The notes: generated from the sequence alone by a model not told the origin. A DNA stretch of 64,000 nucleotides from Listeria booriae (GCF_000766865.1 NZ_JNFA01000019.1:333305-397304); one strand, 5' to 3'; positions 1-9,421 are shown, numbered from the stretch's first letter. Numbers and translations are program-made.

Positions 1-1860
1 CGTATTAATCGCATTTTCCATATCGCTAATCATCGTATTTAATGCTGAAGTATCTATGGCTGGTTTGGCTGGGTTTTTGAACTGGGCGGTTTGATCAGCT
101 ACTTTTTGAAGTGCTGTGCCGACTTGTTCGTAACCAGATTGGATTTGTTTCTGTCCGTTTTGCAAGGTTGTCAGTTGTTCACGTGCTGTTTTAACACCCT
201 GTTCTAAATCTCCTGCGCCAGATGCACCCGCCTTGATTCCGGTTGAGATTTGCGTTAATGCGGCTTGTAGTTGGTCTACACCTTCTTTTGTTGCAGTCGT
301 TCCCGATTGAAGTTCGCCGACGCTTTTCACTGCTTCATTTAATTGTGGTTCGGATTTCGCCATTTCGGTGCTGGCTTCGGACAGTCCTTTTTGGATAGTA
401 CCAATGCCATTCCCGGCTTCATCTAGCCCGTCACCTACTTTTTTGCTCTGATCCTTGACATAGATATCGTCAAGTCGCTTACCTGTAGGCCTTGTAGCGC
501 TTAACACCATATCGACGCCTTTTACATGTGAAAGATCTGTCGACACTTCTTCTAGCAACGCCAAATATTCGCTTGTTTTCATCGGGTCATCGTTTTCTAA
601 ATAAACAGTTGTTGGTGCAACTTGACCAGCTCCAAAACTGTCTGAAACTACGTCAAAACCCTTCTTAGATGGGTATTTATCGCTTATTTCGTCTAGTGAG
701 TTAAACGATAAATTTCCTGTATATAGGATAATCGGTGGAACTGTAATAGCCGCAACAATTAACAATGCTAAAAACGGTCTTGCGAAAGTGAATTTACCGG
801 CGGCACCCCATAGTTTATTTTCTTTATGGGAAACATTTTTGTTGAGTGGCCAGAATAGCTTGGTTCCTAGAGTTGCCATGAAAAACGGAACAATAGTGAA
901 AAGAGCCACTAGAAGTACAACAATTCCGACGGCAACGGCTACTGCAGAGCGATAAAGTTCGAATTGCACAAAGCTTAAAGAGGCGAAGGCAACCAACACT
1001 GCAATACCACTGTAAATGACTGTTTTTCCTGCTGTGCGATAGGTTGCAAATACGGCTTCTTTTCCAGATAAGCCACTGCCTACTTCTTCTTTAAAACGAC
1101 TCATCAGCAAAATACAGTAGTCCGTGCCTATTCCGAATAGGATACATACCATAAATATCTGTGTGTATGTCGAGACTGGGAAATCCCACTTGTCGACGAG
1201 AAACGATACTACTGCTTGGCTGGTTAAGTAACTTATACCAACTGTTAACAGTGGAATAAATGGTGCTACAGCAGAACGGAATACAAGCACTAATACGACT
1301 AAAATAAAGACGATTGTGATACCTTCTGTTTTATGTACACCATCTTCAGAGCTTTGTACGACATCTTCTTGAATTAAAGCATTTCCGGTTAAATATGTGT
1401 CCACACCTTTAATATCCATTTTTTTATCGATGTCATTACGAATTTCTTTTACTGGAGTTTCACCTGCCACAACATTTAGTGTTGCCACCATTGTTTTGCC
1501 GTCTTTGGATAGGAATTTGTCTTTTAATTCTGGTTGGTTAAAACTATCAACGACACTGGTAATGTGTAGGGATTTCTTATTTTTTTCAATGGAAGATAGT
1601 GAGTCTTCGATATTGCTTAAGTCTGTATTCGTTAATTTTTTATCGGATGTGTAAACGGCGATATAAGCTTGCCCCTGTTTGTCTGGGTTGTGTTTTTTCT
1701 CCATTTCGGTAGCCAGTGAAGATGGATAGCCATCAGGAAGCTTAATTTCTCCTTTTTCACGGACTAAATCAGCCATATTTGGTGCTGTAAAGAGAAGGAC
1801 AGCCATGACTACTAGCCATGCTGCGACAATTGTCCATCTAAATTTTACAATCCATTTCAT
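1..1860 (-). CDS. MMPL/RND-family membrane transporter, 3' part outside window
   Basis: The first 620 codons of an RND/MMPL-type exporter are present; the reading frame is still open at the window edge, so the C-terminal half is missing. The ATG lies 3 bp beyond the stop of the MarR gene. Visible parts are an N-terminal membrane helix (WTIVAAWLVVMAVLLF), a roughly 140-residue extracellular loop, a cluster of five to six helices with the family motif GIGTDYCILLMSRFKEE, and then a long polar region rich in Gly, Gln and Thr. That last region is predicted helical and resembles the YhgE/Pip-type loops of MMPL proteins such as YdfJ/YdgH. The family moves lipids or drugs out of the membrane by proton motive force; the substrate here is unknown. 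It is probably co-transcribed with and controlled by the preceding MarR regulator. Confidence 0.88.
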   Translation of the reverse strand, partial: MKWIVKFRWTIVAAWLVVMAVLLFTAPNMADLVREKGEIKLPDGYPSSLATEMEKKHNPDKQGQAYIAVYTSDKKLTNTDLSNIEDSLSSIEKNKKSLHITSVVDSFNQPELKDKFLSKDGKTMVATLNVVAGETPVKEIRNDIDKKMDIKGVDTYLTGNALIQEDVVQSSEDGVHKTEGITIVFILVVLVLVFRSAVAPFIPLLTVGISYLTSQAVVSFLVDKWDFPVSTYTQIFMVCILFGIGTDYCILLMSRFKEEVGSGLSGKEAVFATYRTAGKTVIYSGIAVLVAFASLSFVQFELYRSAVAVAVGIVVLLVALFTIVPFFMATLGTKLFWPLNKNVSHKENKLWGAAGKFTFARPFLALLIVAAITVPPIILYTGNLSFNSLDEISDKYPSKKGFDVVSDSFGAGQVAPTTVYLENDDPMKTSEYLALLEEVSTDLSHVKGVDMVLSATRPTGKRLDDIYVKDQSKKVGDGLDEAGNGIGTIQKGLSEASTEMAKSEPQLNEAVKSVGELQSGTTATKEGVDQLQAALTQISTGIKAGASGAGDLEQGVKTAREQLTTLQNGQKQIQSGYEQVGTALQKVADQTAQFKNPAKPAIDTSALNTMISDMENAINT

Positions 1861-1863
1861 TTT

Positions 1864-2322
1864 TTACTCCCCCTTTGTTTTTTGGATGACTGACTCAGAT
1901 ATCTTTTTATACAGTGTTAAAAATTGTTCGCTATCTTCTTCGCCTAGAATTTCTAGCCAATTGGATACGAGATTTTCTAGTTTTTGCTCACACGCCTGAT
2001 ATACCTTTTCCCCATTTTCTGTAACTGTTAACACAAAAACGCGCTGATCTTTATGGTTTTTTTCACGGTGAATAAGATTTTTTTCTAGTAACCGATTTAT
2101 TTTGGAGGAAATGGCGCTTTTATGGACACTTAGTACTGTTGCTAAATGATTTGGACTGCAGGCTCCATGTTCCGCTAAATAACGCAACACTAGAAATTGT
2201 TCAAAAGAGATACCTTGCTTGCCTAGAATTTGTTCGGCAATCGCGTCATGAAGCTGTCGTGTTGCAAATATGTAGGTTTCTTCGTAGCTTTTTATGAGTT
2301 GCTTAACTTTCTTGCTTTCCAA
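1864..2322 (-). CDS. MarR-family transcriptional regulator
   Basis: This 152-residue winged-helix protein has the MarR layout. N-terminal dimerisation helices are followed by a helix-turn-helix around residues 55-85 (CSPNHLATVLSVHKSAISSK) and the wing motif REKNHKDQRV, where the conserved DxR appears as DQR. The start is a TTG, chosen because a strong GGGGGTG ribosome site precedes it at correct spacing and no ATG is available. It sits directly upstream of the MMPL transporter on the same strand, the usual arrangement of a local repressor and its efflux pump; that regulatory link is inferred from position. The ligand is unknown. Confidence 0.9.
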   Translation of the reverse strand: MESKKVKQLIKSYEETYIFATRQLHDAIAEQILGKQGISFEQFLVLRYLAEHGACSPNHLATVLSVHKSAISSKINRLLEKNLIHREKNHKDQRVFVLTVTENGEKVYQACEQKLENLVSNWLEILGEEDSEQFLTLYKKISESVIQKTKGE

Positions 2323-2380
2323 AACAAGTTCACCCCCTAAACTATTTATTTAATATACCTTATTTTTCATGGTAGCGCAA

Positions 2381-2417
2381 AAAAACTGCTCTTTTCTAAC
2401 GCGAAAAGAACAGTTTT
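2381..2417 (-). terminator. Intrinsic terminator of pheST
   Basis: A hairpin pairing AAAACTG-TTCTTTTC with GAAAAGA-CAGTTTT is followed on the minus strand by a T run. It begins 11 bp after the pheT stop, so it ends the pheS-pheT transcript before the MarR gene. Confidence 0.85.
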
Positions 2418-2427
2418 GGAACACGTA

Positions 2428-4836
2428 TTAACGAATCACTGCATCAAATTTAGATTCTAATGCCGATACGATAGCTTGGTTTGCTTTTGTCACTTCTTCA
2501 TCTGTGAGTGTACGCTCTGGATCAAGGAATGTTAATGTGTAGGCCATTGATTTCTTGTCTGCACCCAATTTCTCGCCTTCGAAAATATCGAATAATTGAA
2601 TGTTATGAAGGAGCTTGCCTGCTTGGGACTTAATTTCATTTTCTAATGCAGCTTGGCTAACTTCTTTGTTCACTAATAATGCGATATCACGTGTCATAGC
2701 TGGGTATCTTGGGATTGTATGGTATGTGACAGCCGTTTTCGGTGCTGCTAATAGCTCTGCTGCGCTTAGTTCAAAGACGTATGTTTCTTTTAAATCTAGT
2801 TCTGCAGCAAGTGATGGATGAACTTGGGCTACGTAACCAATTTCTTTATCCGCGAGCCAGATGGAAGCAGTTCTTCCTGGGTGTAAGTCTTGTTTTTCAG
2901 CTTGCTTCCATTCTAGTTGGTCTGTCAAGCCAAGTTTAGTTACTACGCCTTCAATGATACCTTTTAACACGAAAAAGTCGACTTTTTTCACTTGTTTTTG
3001 CCAGTCATTTTCTTGCCAATTACCAGTGATAAGACCTGCTAAATGCTCTGTTTCACGTGGTAAATTATCGCCTTCTGTTGCGTAAAATACAGTGCCTAGT
3101 TCGTAAAGCGCTACGCTATTGTTATTTCTTGCTACATTATAGCTCGCTGCTTTTAGAAGTTGTGGGACAATGCTTGTGCGCAGGTGGCTATGTTCTTCAC
3201 TCATCGGCATGGACAATGCTACCGCTGTTTCTGTCGATAGAGCTAGTTGTGTTGCGGCTTCTTTACTTGTTAATGAGTACGTCAATGCTTGGTTTAGCCC
3301 CGCACCTTCTAGGTATCTGCGGATTGTTCTACGCGCTGCTTGTTCTGTTGTTAAATGACCTGCCGAAATACTGATTGGCAATGTAGACGGGATTTTATCA
3401 TAGCCATAAATACGCGCGACTTCTTCAAAAATATCTGCTTCAATCGTGATATCCCAACGACGGGACGGTACAGTTATTGCTAATTCATCGCCACTTACTT
3501 CTAAATCAAATTGCAATTTAGCAAAAATAGATACGATTTCAGCATCGCTTATTTCCGTTCCTAAAACACGATTGATGCGTGTTAATGTGGTTTCAATTTT
3601 GTTGGCTACTTTTTCGCGGTTATCAACACTTGCTACGCCACCGACTAAGGTTCCGCCAGTTAGTTCGGCGATAAGTGCTGCGCCGTGTTGCAACGCTTGT
3701 TCTACTTTCCATGCATCGCTTCCTTTATCGTAGCGAATGCTTGCTTCGGTTCTCAAATTAAGCTCACGTGATGCTTTCCCAACGTAACTGCTTGCAAAAA
3801 TGGCACCTTCAAGCGCAACCGTCGTTGTTGTTTCGATAACTTCGGAAGATTCGCCGCCCATCACACCTGCAATAGCAATTGGTGCTGATCCGTTTGTGAT
3901 TATCGTATGACCGGCGCTTAGTTTGCGTGTTTCGCCATCTAATGTCACAATTTCTTCGCCATCCGTAGCTAAACGAACAACGATTTCTTTGCTACCAATG
4001 CGTGCATAGTCGAATGCATGGAGCGGTTGTCCATATTTCAAACAAATATAATTCGTAATGTCTACCACGTTGTTATGCGGACGAATACCAGCTTTCATCA
4101 ACTTGGTTTGTAGCCATAATGGTGATGTTCCAATCGTAACATCCTTGATTACTTGCATACCGTAAAATGGTGTTGTGTCTGTATCTTGTACACGAACTGC
4201 CACATAATCAGTCACATCGCCTTGTGTTTCAGGAGCTGGGATAGCTTTTAATTCAGGTTTTTGATCAACAATCGCGCCAACTTCATAGGCTACACCAATC
4301 ATGCTTAGCGCATCTGCGCGGTTTGGGGTAATCGCCATATCTAGAATCGCGTCGTCTAAGCCTAGCAATTCACTAGCATCAGAACCAACGACAACTTCTT
4401 CTGGTAATACGAAGATTCCGTCGGCAACTGCTTTAGGAATTGTTTTTCCTTCAAAGCCTAGTTCTTGCAAAGAGCAAATCATACCTTCTGATACTTCACC
4501 GCGTAATTTTGCACGTTTAATTTTAATACCGCCTGGAAGTTTGGCACCAACTCGTGCTACGACTACTTTTTGGCCAGCTGCAACGTTAGGCGCGCCACAG
4601 ATTATTTGTACTGGTTCTGCTTCACCGACACCCACTGTGCATTTATTTAATGTATCTGCATTCGGATGTTTTTCGCATGTTAACACTTCGCCGACAACGA
4701 TGCCTGATAGTTCTGCGTCTAAATGTTCAACACCTTCTATTTCAATCCCACCGCGTGTAATGCGTTCTCCTAGCTCTTCTGCTGAAACCGCTAAGTTTGG
4801 GAAATATTCTTTGACCCACTGATATGATACTAACAT
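2428..4836 (-). CDS. pheT: Phenylalanyl-tRNA synthetase beta subunit
   Basis: PheT (802 residues, the usual bacterial length) pairs with PheS as an alpha2beta2 enzyme that charges tRNA-Phe. The N-terminal tRNA-binding OB domain covers about residues 40-150 (GVVGEVLTCEKHPNADTLNKC region). B3/B4 editing and B5 domains follow (VVDITNYICLKYGQPLHAFD), then the catalytic-like core, and the C-terminal ferredoxin-like anticodon-binding domain (about 708-802, YPAMTRDIALLV). The start ATG has an AAGGAGG ribosome site. It lies 15 bp after pheS and shares its T-box-controlled transcript. Confidence 0.98.
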   Translation of the reverse strand: MLVSYQWVKEYFPNLAVSAEELGERITRGGIEIEGVEHLDAELSGIVVGEVLTCEKHPNADTLNKCTVGVGEAEPVQIICGAPNVAAGQKVVVARVGAKLPGGIKIKRAKLRGEVSEGMICSLQELGFEGKTIPKAVADGIFVLPEEVVVGSDASELLGLDDAILDMAITPNRADALSMIGVAYEVGAIVDQKPELKAIPAPETQGDVTDYVAVRVQDTDTTPFYGMQVIKDVTIGTSPLWLQTKLMKAGIRPHNNVVDITNYICLKYGQPLHAFDYARIGSKEIVVRLATDGEEIVTLDGETRKLSAGHTIITNGSAPIAIAGVMGGESSEVIETTTTVALEGAIFASSYVGKASRELNLRTEASIRYDKGSDAWKVEQALQHGAALIAELTGGTLVGGVASVDNREKVANKIETTLTRINRVLGTEISDAEIVSIFAKLQFDLEVSGDELAITVPSRRWDITIEADIFEEVARIYGYDKIPSTLPISISAGHLTTEQAARRTIRRYLEGAGLNQALTYSLTSKEAATQLALSTETAVALSMPMSEEHSHLRTSIVPQLLKAASYNVARNNNSVALYELGTVFYATEGDNLPRETEHLAGLITGNWQENDWQKQVKKVDFFVLKGIIEGVVTKLGLTDQLEWKQAEKQDLHPGRTASIWLADKEIGYVAQVHPSLAAELDLKETYVFELSAAELLAAPKTAVTYHTIPRYPAMTRDIALLVNKEVSQAALENEIKSQAGKLLHNIQLFDIFEGEKLGADKKSMAYTLTFLDPERTLTDEEVTKANQAIVSALESKFDAVIR

Positions 4837-4851
4837 CGATCTGTCGCCTCC

Positions 4852-5892
4852 TTATTCTTTCACCGAAAATTGTTTTGTAAAACGTAAATCATTCGTGTAT
4901 AGATGGCGAATATCGTCCACCGCATATTTCAACATGGCAACCCGCTCAGGTCCCATACCAAACGCAAAGCCGCTATATTTTTTCGAATCAATGCCTGACA
5001 TTTCTAATACGTTTGGGTGAACCATACCAGAACCAAGAATTTCAATCCAACCTGTTCCTTTACAAACGCGACAACCTTCTCCGCCGCATTTAAAACAAGA
5101 AATATCCATCTCAACAGAAGGTTCGGTGAATGGGAAGAAACTTGGACGCAATCTTACTTCGCGCTCTTCGCCAAACATTTTCTTCGCAAGAACGGTTAAT
5201 GTTCCTTTTAAATCGGCAAGCGTGATGTTTTCGTCAACAACAAGCCCCTCGATTTGCGTGAACTGATGGGAATGTGTCGCGTCATCGTTATCCCGACGGT
5301 ACACTTTACCTGGACAAATAATTTTAATCGGGCCATTGGCAAAATCATGTTGTTCCATAACGCGTGCTTGTACTGGCGATGTTTGCGTGCGTAGTAATGT
5401 GTTTTCTGTAATATAGAAACTGTCCTGCATATCGCGTGCTGGGTGATCTTTTGGCAAATTGAGTGCTTCGAAATTATAATAATCTTTTTCTACTTCTGGA
5501 CCTTCTGCAATCGTGTAGCCCATACCGATGAACAAATCTTCAATTTCTTCCACAACTTGCGTCAACAAATGCGCTGTGCCCTCGCGCACCAAAGTTCCTG
5601 GTAGTGTGACATCAATCGTTTCGCCAGCTAATTGTTTTTTGATTTCTTCGGCTTGAAGCCCGTCTTGTTTTTCTTGAATAGCATTCGTTAGTTGTTCGCG
5701 TACTTCATTTGCCACTGCGCCAACTTTTGGACGTTCTTCTGCGGATAGTTTGCCCATTTGTTTCATGATTTCTGTCATTGGACCTTTTTTACCTAAATAT
5801 TTTACGCGTAGGTCATTTAATGTTCCTAAGTCTGTAGCTGCTGTAATTTGTGCCACAGCTTCTTGTTTCAGTTGTTCTAATTGATCTAACAC
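4852..5892 (-). CDS. pheS: Phenylalanyl-tRNA synthetase alpha subunit
   Basis: PheS (346 residues) is the catalytic class II subunit of phenylalanyl-tRNA synthetase. The N-terminal coiled coil (residues 1-85) is followed by the catalytic core with class II motif 2 ([21 protein letters not shown]) and motif 3 ([16 protein letters not shown]). A four-Cys cluster ([12 protein letters not shown]) lies near residue 270. The start is GTG with an AAGGAG site upstream; no ATG fits. It is the first gene after the phe T-box and is followed closely by pheT. Confidence 0.98.
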   Translation of the reverse strand: MLDQLEQLKQEAVAQITAATDLGTLNDLRVKYLGKKGPMTEIMKQMGKLSAEERPKVGAVANEVREQLTNAIQEKQDGLQAEEIKKQLAGETIDVTLPGTLVREGTAHLLTQVVEEIEDLFIGMGYTIAEGPEVEKDYYNFEALNLPKDHPARDMQDSFYITENTLLRTQTSPVQARVMEQHDFANGPIKIICPGKVYRRDNDDATHSHQFTQIEGLVVDENITLADLKGTLTVLAKKMFGEEREVRLRPSFFPFTEPSVEMDISCFKCGGEGCRVCKGTGWIEILGSGMVHPNVLEMSGIDSKKYSGFAFGMGPERVAMLKYAVDDIRHLYTNDLRFTKQFSVKE

Positions 5893-5922
5893 ACTACTTC
5901 ACTCCTTCTTTTTAGCCAAAAT

Positions 5923-6187
5923 AAAAAACCCCATCCACAAAGGGACGAGGTTATAATCACGCGGTACCACCCTAATAGACAGCTAAATAAGCTATCCACT
6001 TCATTCCAATAACGGCTTCACACCGATCTGTCTTTCATTATACAAAATCCCGACAGCGACTCCAGAGCTGAAATGTTCGCATTACGTATCACTAAGGTTA
6101 CTTGCAGTCTAAGGTAACCTCTCCCTAACAATGACTTGGTAACGTTACTTGTCTCCTTCAACGTCTTTATCCATATTTGGTTGCTTG
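5923..6187 (-). ncRNA. T-box leader (Phe specifier) of pheST
   Basis: The conserved T-box AGGGTGGTACCGCG lies at 5960-5973 on the minus strand. It is followed by a terminator whose 10-bp stem pairs AACCTCGTCC with GGATGGGGTT and ends in six T. Stem I lies upstream at about 6010-6130, and a TTC (Phe) specifier codon is readable at 6070-6072 in a GAACATTTCAGC context. Uncharged tRNA-Phe would pair with the specifier and the T-box bulge and prevent termination, raising pheST expression. The T-box and terminator are seen directly; the specifier is assigned from its place in stem I and agrees with the gene controlled. Confidence 0.95.
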
Positions 6188-6193
6188 CATTTC

Positions 6194-6222
6194 ATTATAG
6201 TATGTTTCTAGTGACATTTCAA
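6194..6222 (-). promoter_or_regulatory. SigA promoter of the T-box/pheST transcript
   Basis: Minus-strand -35 TTGAAA (6217-6222) and -10 TATAAT (6194-6199) are separated by 17 bp. This places the transcript start near 6187, just upstream of T-box stem I. The -35 sits against the stop codon of the HxlR gene. Confidence 0.88.
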
Positions 6223-6223
6223 G

Positions 6224-6562
6224 TTAATTTACTGTTTCCGGTTCTAACTCGATCCAAGTTTCGGCCCAGTCTTGTACTTGTAGCATCACTTTCTCAAGGC
6301 CTTTCCCTTTCTCAGTTAAAACATATTCAATCCGCACGGGTGTTTCGGGATATACCTCGCGTACGACAATTCCGGATTCTTCTAGCTCTTTCAAACGTTC
6401 AGCTAGGACACGATCACTCATTTGGGTAATCTCACCTGCGATTTCTTTAAAGCGTTTCGGCCCATCCAGTAATACGTTAATAATTAGACCTGTCCAACGC
6501 TTTCCTAAAAGCGAGAAAGCATTCTCAAACTTCGGACACATAGTATGCGTTTCTTCTTTCAT
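6224..6562 (-). CDS. HxlR-family winged-helix transcriptional regulator
   Basis: This 112-residue protein has the HxlR/DUF24 signature. It has an N-terminal Cys (CPKFENAFSLLGKRWTGLII), a recognition region with ITQMSDRVLAERLKELEESGIV, and the wing YPETPVRIEYVLTEKG. The start is the ATG at 6562, because the upstream GTG forms part of its ribosome site (AGAGGTGAG, 5-nt spacing). HxlR proteins often sense electrophiles or oxidants through the N-terminal Cys and regulate an adjacent divergent gene. The divergent gene here encodes a small protein of unknown function, so the target is not obvious. Confidence 0.92.
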   Translation of the reverse strand: MKEETHTMCPKFENAFSLLGKRWTGLIINVLLDGPKRFKEIAGEITQMSDRVLAERLKELEESGIVVREVYPETPVRIEYVLTEKGKGLEKVMLQVQDWAETWIELEPETVN

Positions 6563-6581
6563 AGTTCTCACCTCTGCTTAC

Positions 6582-6610
6582 ATTGTACCACATTCCGAGC
6601 TAGAAAGTAA
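6582..6610 (-). promoter_or_regulatory. Promoter of the HxlR gene
   Basis: Minus-strand -10 TACAAT (6582-6587) lies 17 bp from a weaker -35 TTACTT (6605-6610). It is back-to-back with the rightward promoter of the next gene, so one operator in this ~100-bp gap could serve both. Confidence 0.65.
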
Positions 6611-6655
6611 CTAATTTAACTTCCGTGACTTACAATTAATAAGCGAGGAATAATA

Positions 6656-6684
6656 TTGAAAATTACTCCCATCTGGCGTAAAAT
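6656..6684 (+). promoter_or_regulatory. Promoter of the 6733 gene
   Basis: -35 TTGAAA (6656-6661), a 17-bp spacer and -10 TAAAAT (6679-6684) precede the coding start by about 50 bp. Confidence 0.75.
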
Positions 6685-6732
6685 AAAAGTAACAAAAACA
6701 GCCATCCAAAAAAGTGTATTGGAGGGATATTC

Positions 6733-7080
6733 ATGGCACAATCAAGATATGTCGTACAAGGTAATGTTGCCGAAACGATGGACTTAATCAAATTCTCCCA
6801 GTCTTCCAACGAACTTGTCTTCGAAGAGCTACGCCAATTCGGAGATTTTTCACAAGGTATGTTAACGTATGAGCGAGCTAATTTTCACGCAAGTAATCCT
6901 GCTGCTTTATTTATCGTTGTGCACGATTTCAACCATGTCACAGAAGTCACGATGATTTCTATTGACGGTTCTAGTAACACATTGCTAAATAAGCTCGACT
7001 GGGGTGCAAAAAGCTTCATCGGCGGCGTGAAATCAGCATTAAAACCTGTATTAATTGAAGAAGTGAAATTACCCGATTAA
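6733..7080 (+). CDS. Small conserved hypothetical protein
   Basis: This is a 115-residue soluble protein without signal peptide, membrane helix or Cys, and I do not recognise a function. It shows a likely alpha/beta pattern with an amphipathic start (YVVQGNVAETMDLIKFSQ) and alternating strands in the middle (ALFIVVHDFNHVTEVTMISI). The start ATG has a GGAGGG ribosome site and a consensus promoter, so it is a real, independently expressed gene. It is divergent from the HxlR regulator, which may control it. It may belong to the DUF6054 group, but that is only a recollection of general size and shape. Confidence 0.7.
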   Translation: MAQSRYVVQGNVAETMDLIKFSQSSNELVFEELRQFGDFSQGMLTYERANFHASNPAALFIVVHDFNHVTEVTMISIDGSSNTLLNKLDWGAKSFIGGVKSALKPVLIEEVKLPD

Positions 7081-7086
7081 CTGACA

Positions 7087-7132
7087 AAACAGCACAAGCT
7101 AGGAATCAAGATTCTAGTTTGTGCTGTATTTT
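7087..7132. terminator. Bidirectional terminator between convergent genes
   Basis: A long stem pairs ACAGCACAA-CTAG-ATC with GATTCTAGTTTGTGCTGT and is flanked by A-rich and T-rich runs. It serves both the rightward small gene and the leftward methyltransferase gene, whose stop codon touches it. Confidence 0.85.
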
Positions 7133-7889
7133 ATTTTCTCAAGCCGTACATTAAAATTCCAGCTGCTACCGCAACGTTTAGTGACTCGCTTGAACCGTAA
7201 ATTGGAATATAAACTTTGTGCGCGATTCGTGTTTGTAGCTCTTCGCGTATGCCGTTGCCTTCGTTGCCCACCATGAGGGCCAATGATTCTCGCGGCTCCA
7301 CATCTTGTAGCTTCGTTGCTTCTTTATCTAACACAGCACCATAAATTGGCACGCCCTCTTCTTCTAGGCGTTCAATCCAGTGCAATAAATTCGCCTGTAA
7401 AACTGGGATATGAAAATGGCTTCCTTGTGTGGAGCGAATCACTTTTGGATTATACAAGTCTGCACTTCCGTGACCAAGAATAACCGCGTCGTATCCAGCA
7501 GCATCTGCAGTCCGAATTAAGGTTCCGACATTTCCTGGATCTTGTACGCCATCTAGAAGGAGAAATTTCTTGCCGAACAACATCATAATCTCGGGGTCTT
7601 CCATTTGGACTACCGCGAAAATACCTTGGTCCGTTTTTGTTTCGCTAATGCTTGTTGCGACTTCTTTGTTAACTTCAAACATCGGGATGTTCGCTGTATT
7701 CCAGTTTTCAGGAATTTTGACGTTTGGTGCTACGATGAGCTCTGTTACGAGGCCATCTTGACGTAGCGCTTCTTCTACTAAGTGAAATCCTTCTACTAAA
7801 TATGAAAACGCTTGTTGACGCCCTTTTTTTGTTTGTAGTTTGCGCCAATTTTTTACGCGTTCGTTTTTTGTTGATTTGATCATTTCCAC
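7131..7889 (-). CDS. TrmH/SpoU-family RNA 2'-O-methyltransferase
   Basis: A SPOUT-class RNA methyltransferase of about 252 residues. An N-terminal L30-like substrate-binding region (STKNERVKNWRKLQTKKGRQ, VEGFHLVEEAL) precedes the trefoil-knot domain. The knot carries the family motifs LLDGVQDPGNVGTLIRTADAAG, MVGNEGNGI and PIYGSSESLNVAVAAGILMY. It resembles YsgA, which lies near pheS in related Firmicutes. I chose the GTG at 7889 with a GGGAG site 10 nt upstream; a longer frame to 7946 would run through the -10 element. The target nucleotide cannot be read from sequence. Confidence 0.9.
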   Translation of the reverse strand: MEMIKSTKNERVKNWRKLQTKKGRQQAFSYLVEGFHLVEEALRQDGLVTELIVAPNVKIPENWNTANIPMFEVNKEVATSISETKTDQGIFAVVQMEDPEIMMLFGKKFLLLDGVQDPGNVGTLIRTADAAGYDAVILGHGSADLYNPKVIRSTQGSHFHIPVLQANLLHWIERLEEEGVPIYGAVLDKEATKLQDVEPRESLALMVGNEGNGIREELQTRIAHKVYIPIYGSSESLNVAVAAGILMYGLRK

Positions 7890-7914
7890 GATTACCACAC
7901 TCCCATTCCTTCTC

Positions 7915-7920
7915 ATTATA
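7915..7920 (-). promoter_or_regulatory. Extended -10 promoter element of the methyltransferase gene
   Basis: A TGCTATAAT element (extended -10) sits on the minus strand with only a weak -35 around 7938-7943. It places the transcript start near 7908 and rules out starts upstream of that point. Confidence 0.65.
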
Positions 7921-7963
7921 GCATAGTCATCGTATTTAAATAGCATCTTTTTTGGAATTGTGG

Positions 7964-7993
7964 TTGTGGTGGTGTAGGAAAAACTGGTATAAT
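7964..7993 (+). promoter_or_regulatory. Promoter of the NSS symporter gene
   Basis: -35 TTGTGG (7964-7969), an 18-bp spacer and an extended -10 TGGTATAAT ending at 7993. It is divergent from the methyltransferase promoter. Confidence 0.65.
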
Positions 7994-8034
7994 ACTTTAA
8001 AGATGAAACGTGTTAAAGGGGAGAAAGAAATAAT

Positions 8035-9381
8035 ATGCAGACAAATCGGGAACAATGGACTTCAAAACTTGGCTTTATTTTATCGGCGGCGGGGTCGGCA
8101 ATCGGACTTGGTGCTTTGTGGAAAATGCCTTATGTGACGGCGAATGCTGGTGGCGGTGCTTTCTTTTTAATTTTTGCAATCTTTACGATTTTTATTGGAC
8201 TACCAGTGTTGCTTGGGGAATTTGTGATTGGGCGGCGGACGCAGAGCGGGACGATTCTGGCGTATCAAAAATTGGCGCCGAATACGAAATGGAGTTGGAC
8301 TGGGCGTATTGGCGTCGTGACGTGTTTCTTTATTCTCGCATTTTATTGTGTGGTTGGTGGCTGGGCGTTGCTTTATATTTGGAAAGCCGTGACGGGTGCG
8401 CTTAGTGGTCTTTCTGTGGACGGGTTGGCAGCTTTGTTTGGGGAGACGTCGAACGATCCTTTGCAAGTGATTGTGGCGACGGTAATTTTTATTGCGATTA
8501 ACTGGTTTGTGTTGTCGAATGGGATTACTGCTGGGATTGAACGGGCGAATCGGTGGATGATGCCGGTCTTGTTTTTGTTCTTATTGATTTTGATTGTGTA
8601 TTCGTTGACGTTGCCGAATGCGATGGATGGGGTTGTTTATTTTTTAGAGCCTAAATTTGCGGATTTATCTGCGGATGCGATTTTGCAAGCGTTGGGACAG
8701 AGTTTCTTTTCGCTAGCGGTCGGAGTTGGTGGCATGATTACATACGCATCCTATTTGAAACGGGATGTTTTCTTGCCAAGTAGCGCGCTCACCATTGCGT
8801 TGATGAATTTATTGATTTCGTTATTTGCAGGATTGGCGATTTTTCCAGCGGCCTTTTCTTTCGGGATTGAACCACAAGCTGGTCCTGGTTTACTGTTTGT
8901 TGTTTTGCCGGCGATTTTTAATCAGGTACCGTTTGGAATTGTGTTTTTACTCTTATTTTTAGTGTTATTCTTGTTTGCCGCGCTGACTTCGAGTTTTTCG
9001 TTGTTTGAAGTTCCTGTGACGGCGTTTGTTGAGAATCGACCGGAATTGCGAAAACGAGTGCTATTCATCGTTGTTATCATTGTAACGGCAATGGCTGTGC
9101 CAACTTCGCTTAGCACTGGAGTTTTAGCAGATGTGACGCTTTTTGGTAAAGATTTGTTTGGCATTGCTGATTATGTCGCGTCAAATATTTTACTGCCAAT
9201 TGGTGCCTTTTTAATCGCGATTTTCGTTGGCTTCCGAATGCCGCGCCAAGTGTTATGGGATGAGATAACATCAGATGGAGCCTTTGGTTTCCGACTATTC
9301 GCCGCGTGGTTGCTCGTGCTGAAATATGTTTGCCCAATCGCGATTTTCTTCGTATTTTTACAGCAACTCGGAATTTTATAG
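8035..9381 (+). CDS. Neurotransmitter:sodium symporter (NSS) family transporter
   Basis: A 448-residue integral membrane protein of the NSS (LeuT-fold) family, related to Bacillus YocR/YhdH. The N-terminal signature is clear (KLGFILSAAGSAIGLGALWKMPY, then NAGGGAFFLIF), with the unwound TM1 region that binds sodium and substrate. About 11 helices follow, including the TM6 region SFFSLAVGVGGMITYASYL. These proteins take up amino acids or amines with sodium. The ATG has a GGGGAG ribosome site. It is a single-gene transcript between a divergent methyltransferase gene and a convergent epimerase gene. Confidence 0.92.
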   Translation: MQTNREQWTSKLGFILSAAGSAIGLGALWKMPYVTANAGGGAFFLIFAIFTIFIGLPVLLGEFVIGRRTQSGTILAYQKLAPNTKWSWTGRIGVVTCFFILAFYCVVGGWALLYIWKAVTGALSGLSVDGLAALFGETSNDPLQVIVATVIFIAINWFVLSNGITAGIERANRWMMPVLFLFLLILIVYSLTLPNAMDGVVYFLEPKFADLSADAILQALGQSFFSLAVGVGGMITYASYLKRDVFLPSSALTIALMNLLISLFAGLAIFPAAFSFGIEPQAGPGLLFVVLPAIFNQVPFGIVFLLLFLVLFLFAALTSSFSLFEVPVTAFVENRPELRKRVLFIVVIIVTAMAVPTSLSTGVLADVTLFGKDLFGIADYVASNILLPIGAFLIAIFVGFRMPRQVLWDEITSDGAFGFRLFAAWLLVLKYVCPIAIFFVFLQQLGIL

Positions 9382-9382
9382 A

Positions 9383-9421
9383 AAAAAAGATGATGTCCGC
9401 GAAATGGGGCATCATCTTTTT
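9383..9421. terminator. Bidirectional terminator
   Basis: A stem pairing AAAGATGATG-TCC with GGG-GCATCATCTTT around the loop GCGAAAT is flanked by A and T runs. It lies between the convergent symporter and epimerase genes. Confidence 0.85.

Noticed and set aside
7889..7946. N-terminal extension of the RNA methyltransferase
   Set aside because: It would be translated from DNA upstream of the extended -10 element and does not match the family N-terminus.
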